This document shows, piece by piece, positions 5,815 through 6,439 of a DNA stretch of 6,439 nucleotides. Under the pieces are notes generated by a model. It did not search any database. It saw only the letters and a list, made by a program, of their open reading frames with translations, and was not told the DNA's origin. The stretch lies in the NCBI GenBank assembly GCA_021296025.1, contig JAGWBF010000086.1, positions 1 to 6,439 on the forward strand. Direction: 5' to 3'. Source of the stretch: Dehalococcoidia bacterium. Lineage in GTDB: Bacteria; Chloroflexota; Dehalococcoidia; Lucifugimonadales; JAGWBF01. Positions within the stretch are counted from its first letter, which is position 1; the number at the start of each line of letters is the position of its first letter. The translations under genes were made by a program, and so were the position numbers.

Positions 5815-6439
5815 ATGTGTGGAAGATACACCCTGATAGCCGACCTGGGAGACCTGGTCCAAAGGTTCGAGTTCGATGGCAGCGACTTCAGCTACGACCC
5901 CGGCTACAACATCGCTCCAACGGAAAGCGTTCTCACCGTCAGAAACGTTGAAGGTCGGGAAGCGGTGTTCATGAAATGGGGACTGATTCCATTCTGGGCC
6001 AAGGACCCGAAGATCGGCACCCGGATGATCAATGCCCGTGCCGAAACGGTGGCCACCAAACCTTCCTTCCGTAATGCCCTGAAGAAACGGCGCTGCTTGG
6101 TACTCGCCGACGGCTATTATGAGTGGCAGAGAATACCGACAGGGAAAAGACCCTATCGGATTATCCTCAAGTCGGGAGAGCCTTTTGCTTTCGCGGGCCT
6201 CTGGGAGACGTGGAAAGACACCCAGGGCAACATTGTCCCCTCCTGCACCATCATCACAACTGCGGCCAACGAGTATCTTGCTCCCATTCACAACAGGATG
6301 CCTGTCATCCTGACTCGGGAGATGGAGGAGACTTGGCTGGCCCCGAGCATCGAGGAGACTAGCGACCTTGCACATTTGCTCATCCCCAGCCCAGACGACG
6401 CTCTTGACGCCTACGAAGTGTCGACGCTGGTGAATTACG
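5815..6439 (+). CDS. SRAP/HMCES-family protein (YedK-type), 3' end beyond window
   Basis: The frame is open from ATG 5815 to the window end (208 codons, no stop); family members are about 220 aa, so only a short tail is missing. SRAP proteins recognise abasic sites in single-stranded DNA and form a stable thiazolidine crosslink through Cys2, shielding the lesion from cleavage. Everything needed is visible: MCGRY with C2 exposed after Met removal, the NIAPT motif with N32, WGLIPFWA (55-62), NARAET with N73 and R75, YYEW with E103, and HNRMP with H159. C2, N73, R75, E103 and H159 match the catalytic and DNA-binding set known for YedK/HMCES. VSTLVNY at the edge matches the family end before a terminal RND-type segment. 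The gene follows dnaE2 by 49 bp on the same strand, consistent with a joint damage-response role. GC is lower than in dnaE2. Autoproteolysis or peptidase names reflect the old 'SOS response-associated peptidase' label. Confidence 0.96.
   Translation, partial: MCGRYTLIADLGDLVQRFEFDGSDFSYDPGYNIAPTESVLTVRNVEGREAVFMKWGLIPFWAKDPKIGTRMINARAETVATKPSFRNALKKRRCLVLADGYYEWQRIPTGKRPYRIILKSGEPFAFAGLWETWKDTQGNIVPSCTIITTAANEYLAPIHNRMPVILTREMEETWLAPSIEETSDLAHLLIPSPDDALDAYEVSTLVNY

Noticed and set aside
5698..6375. Minus-strand open frame (225 codons) opposite the dnaE2 end and SRAP
   Set aside because: It runs antisense to the SRAP gene, whose full catalytic motif set is intact. It shows no family features.
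1..6439. CRISPR array, riboswitch, insertion sequence ends or replication origin
   Set aside because: No regularly spaced repeats, long terminal inverted repeats, DnaA-box clusters or conserved riboswitch cores were seen on reading both strands.

Overview
The window is a bacterial chromosomal segment. It reads as a DNA-damage-tolerance (SOS mutasome) locus beside a site-specific recombinase gene and a tRNA gene. All calls come from reading motifs by eye; no database search was run. The host is most likely a moderately GC-rich bacterium outside the Proteobacteria. The evidence is a Gram-positive-type LexA-like box, an ImuB with a DUF6504-like tail and a DnaE2 ending in a HDWH-type tail. A Chloroflexota or related lineage is plausible, but this is a weak guess.

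Layout: (1) 1-72, minus strand: tRNA-Glu(CTC), cut at its 3' end by the window edge. (2) 126-932, minus strand: a XerC/D-like tyrosine recombinase of 268 aa that ends exactly in QLQLF, a good match to the beta-sliding-clamp binding consensus. (3) 933-1157: a divergent intergenic region. It holds a sigma70-type promoter (TTGACA, 17 bp, TATGCT) for the rightward genes, with a one-mismatch GAAC-N4-GTTC LexA-like box in its spacer. (4) 1158-2603, plus strand: imuB, a catalytically dead Y-family polymerase homologue and mutasome hub. (5) 2619-5765, plus strand: dnaE2/imuC, the error-prone C-family polymerase. (6) 5815-6439, plus strand: a SRAP/HMCES (YedK-type) gene whose last residues lie beyond the window. 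A probable promoter and a hairpin over its ribosome binding site precede it.

How the genes work together (inference): after DNA damage, LexA release would switch on imuB-dnaE2. ImuB would tether DnaE2 to the beta clamp at a stalled fork so that it copies across lesions. The SRAP protein would covalently cap abasic sites in the exposed single-stranded DNA. No imuA gene is present. The place where imuA often stands is occupied by the oppositely transcribed recombinase, whose C-terminal clamp motif hints at a replication-linked role.

Composition by spot count of 60-base lines: the recombinase sample is about 48% GC, dnaE2 about 73% and SRAP about 55%. The mutasome genes and their two flanks may therefore have different histories.
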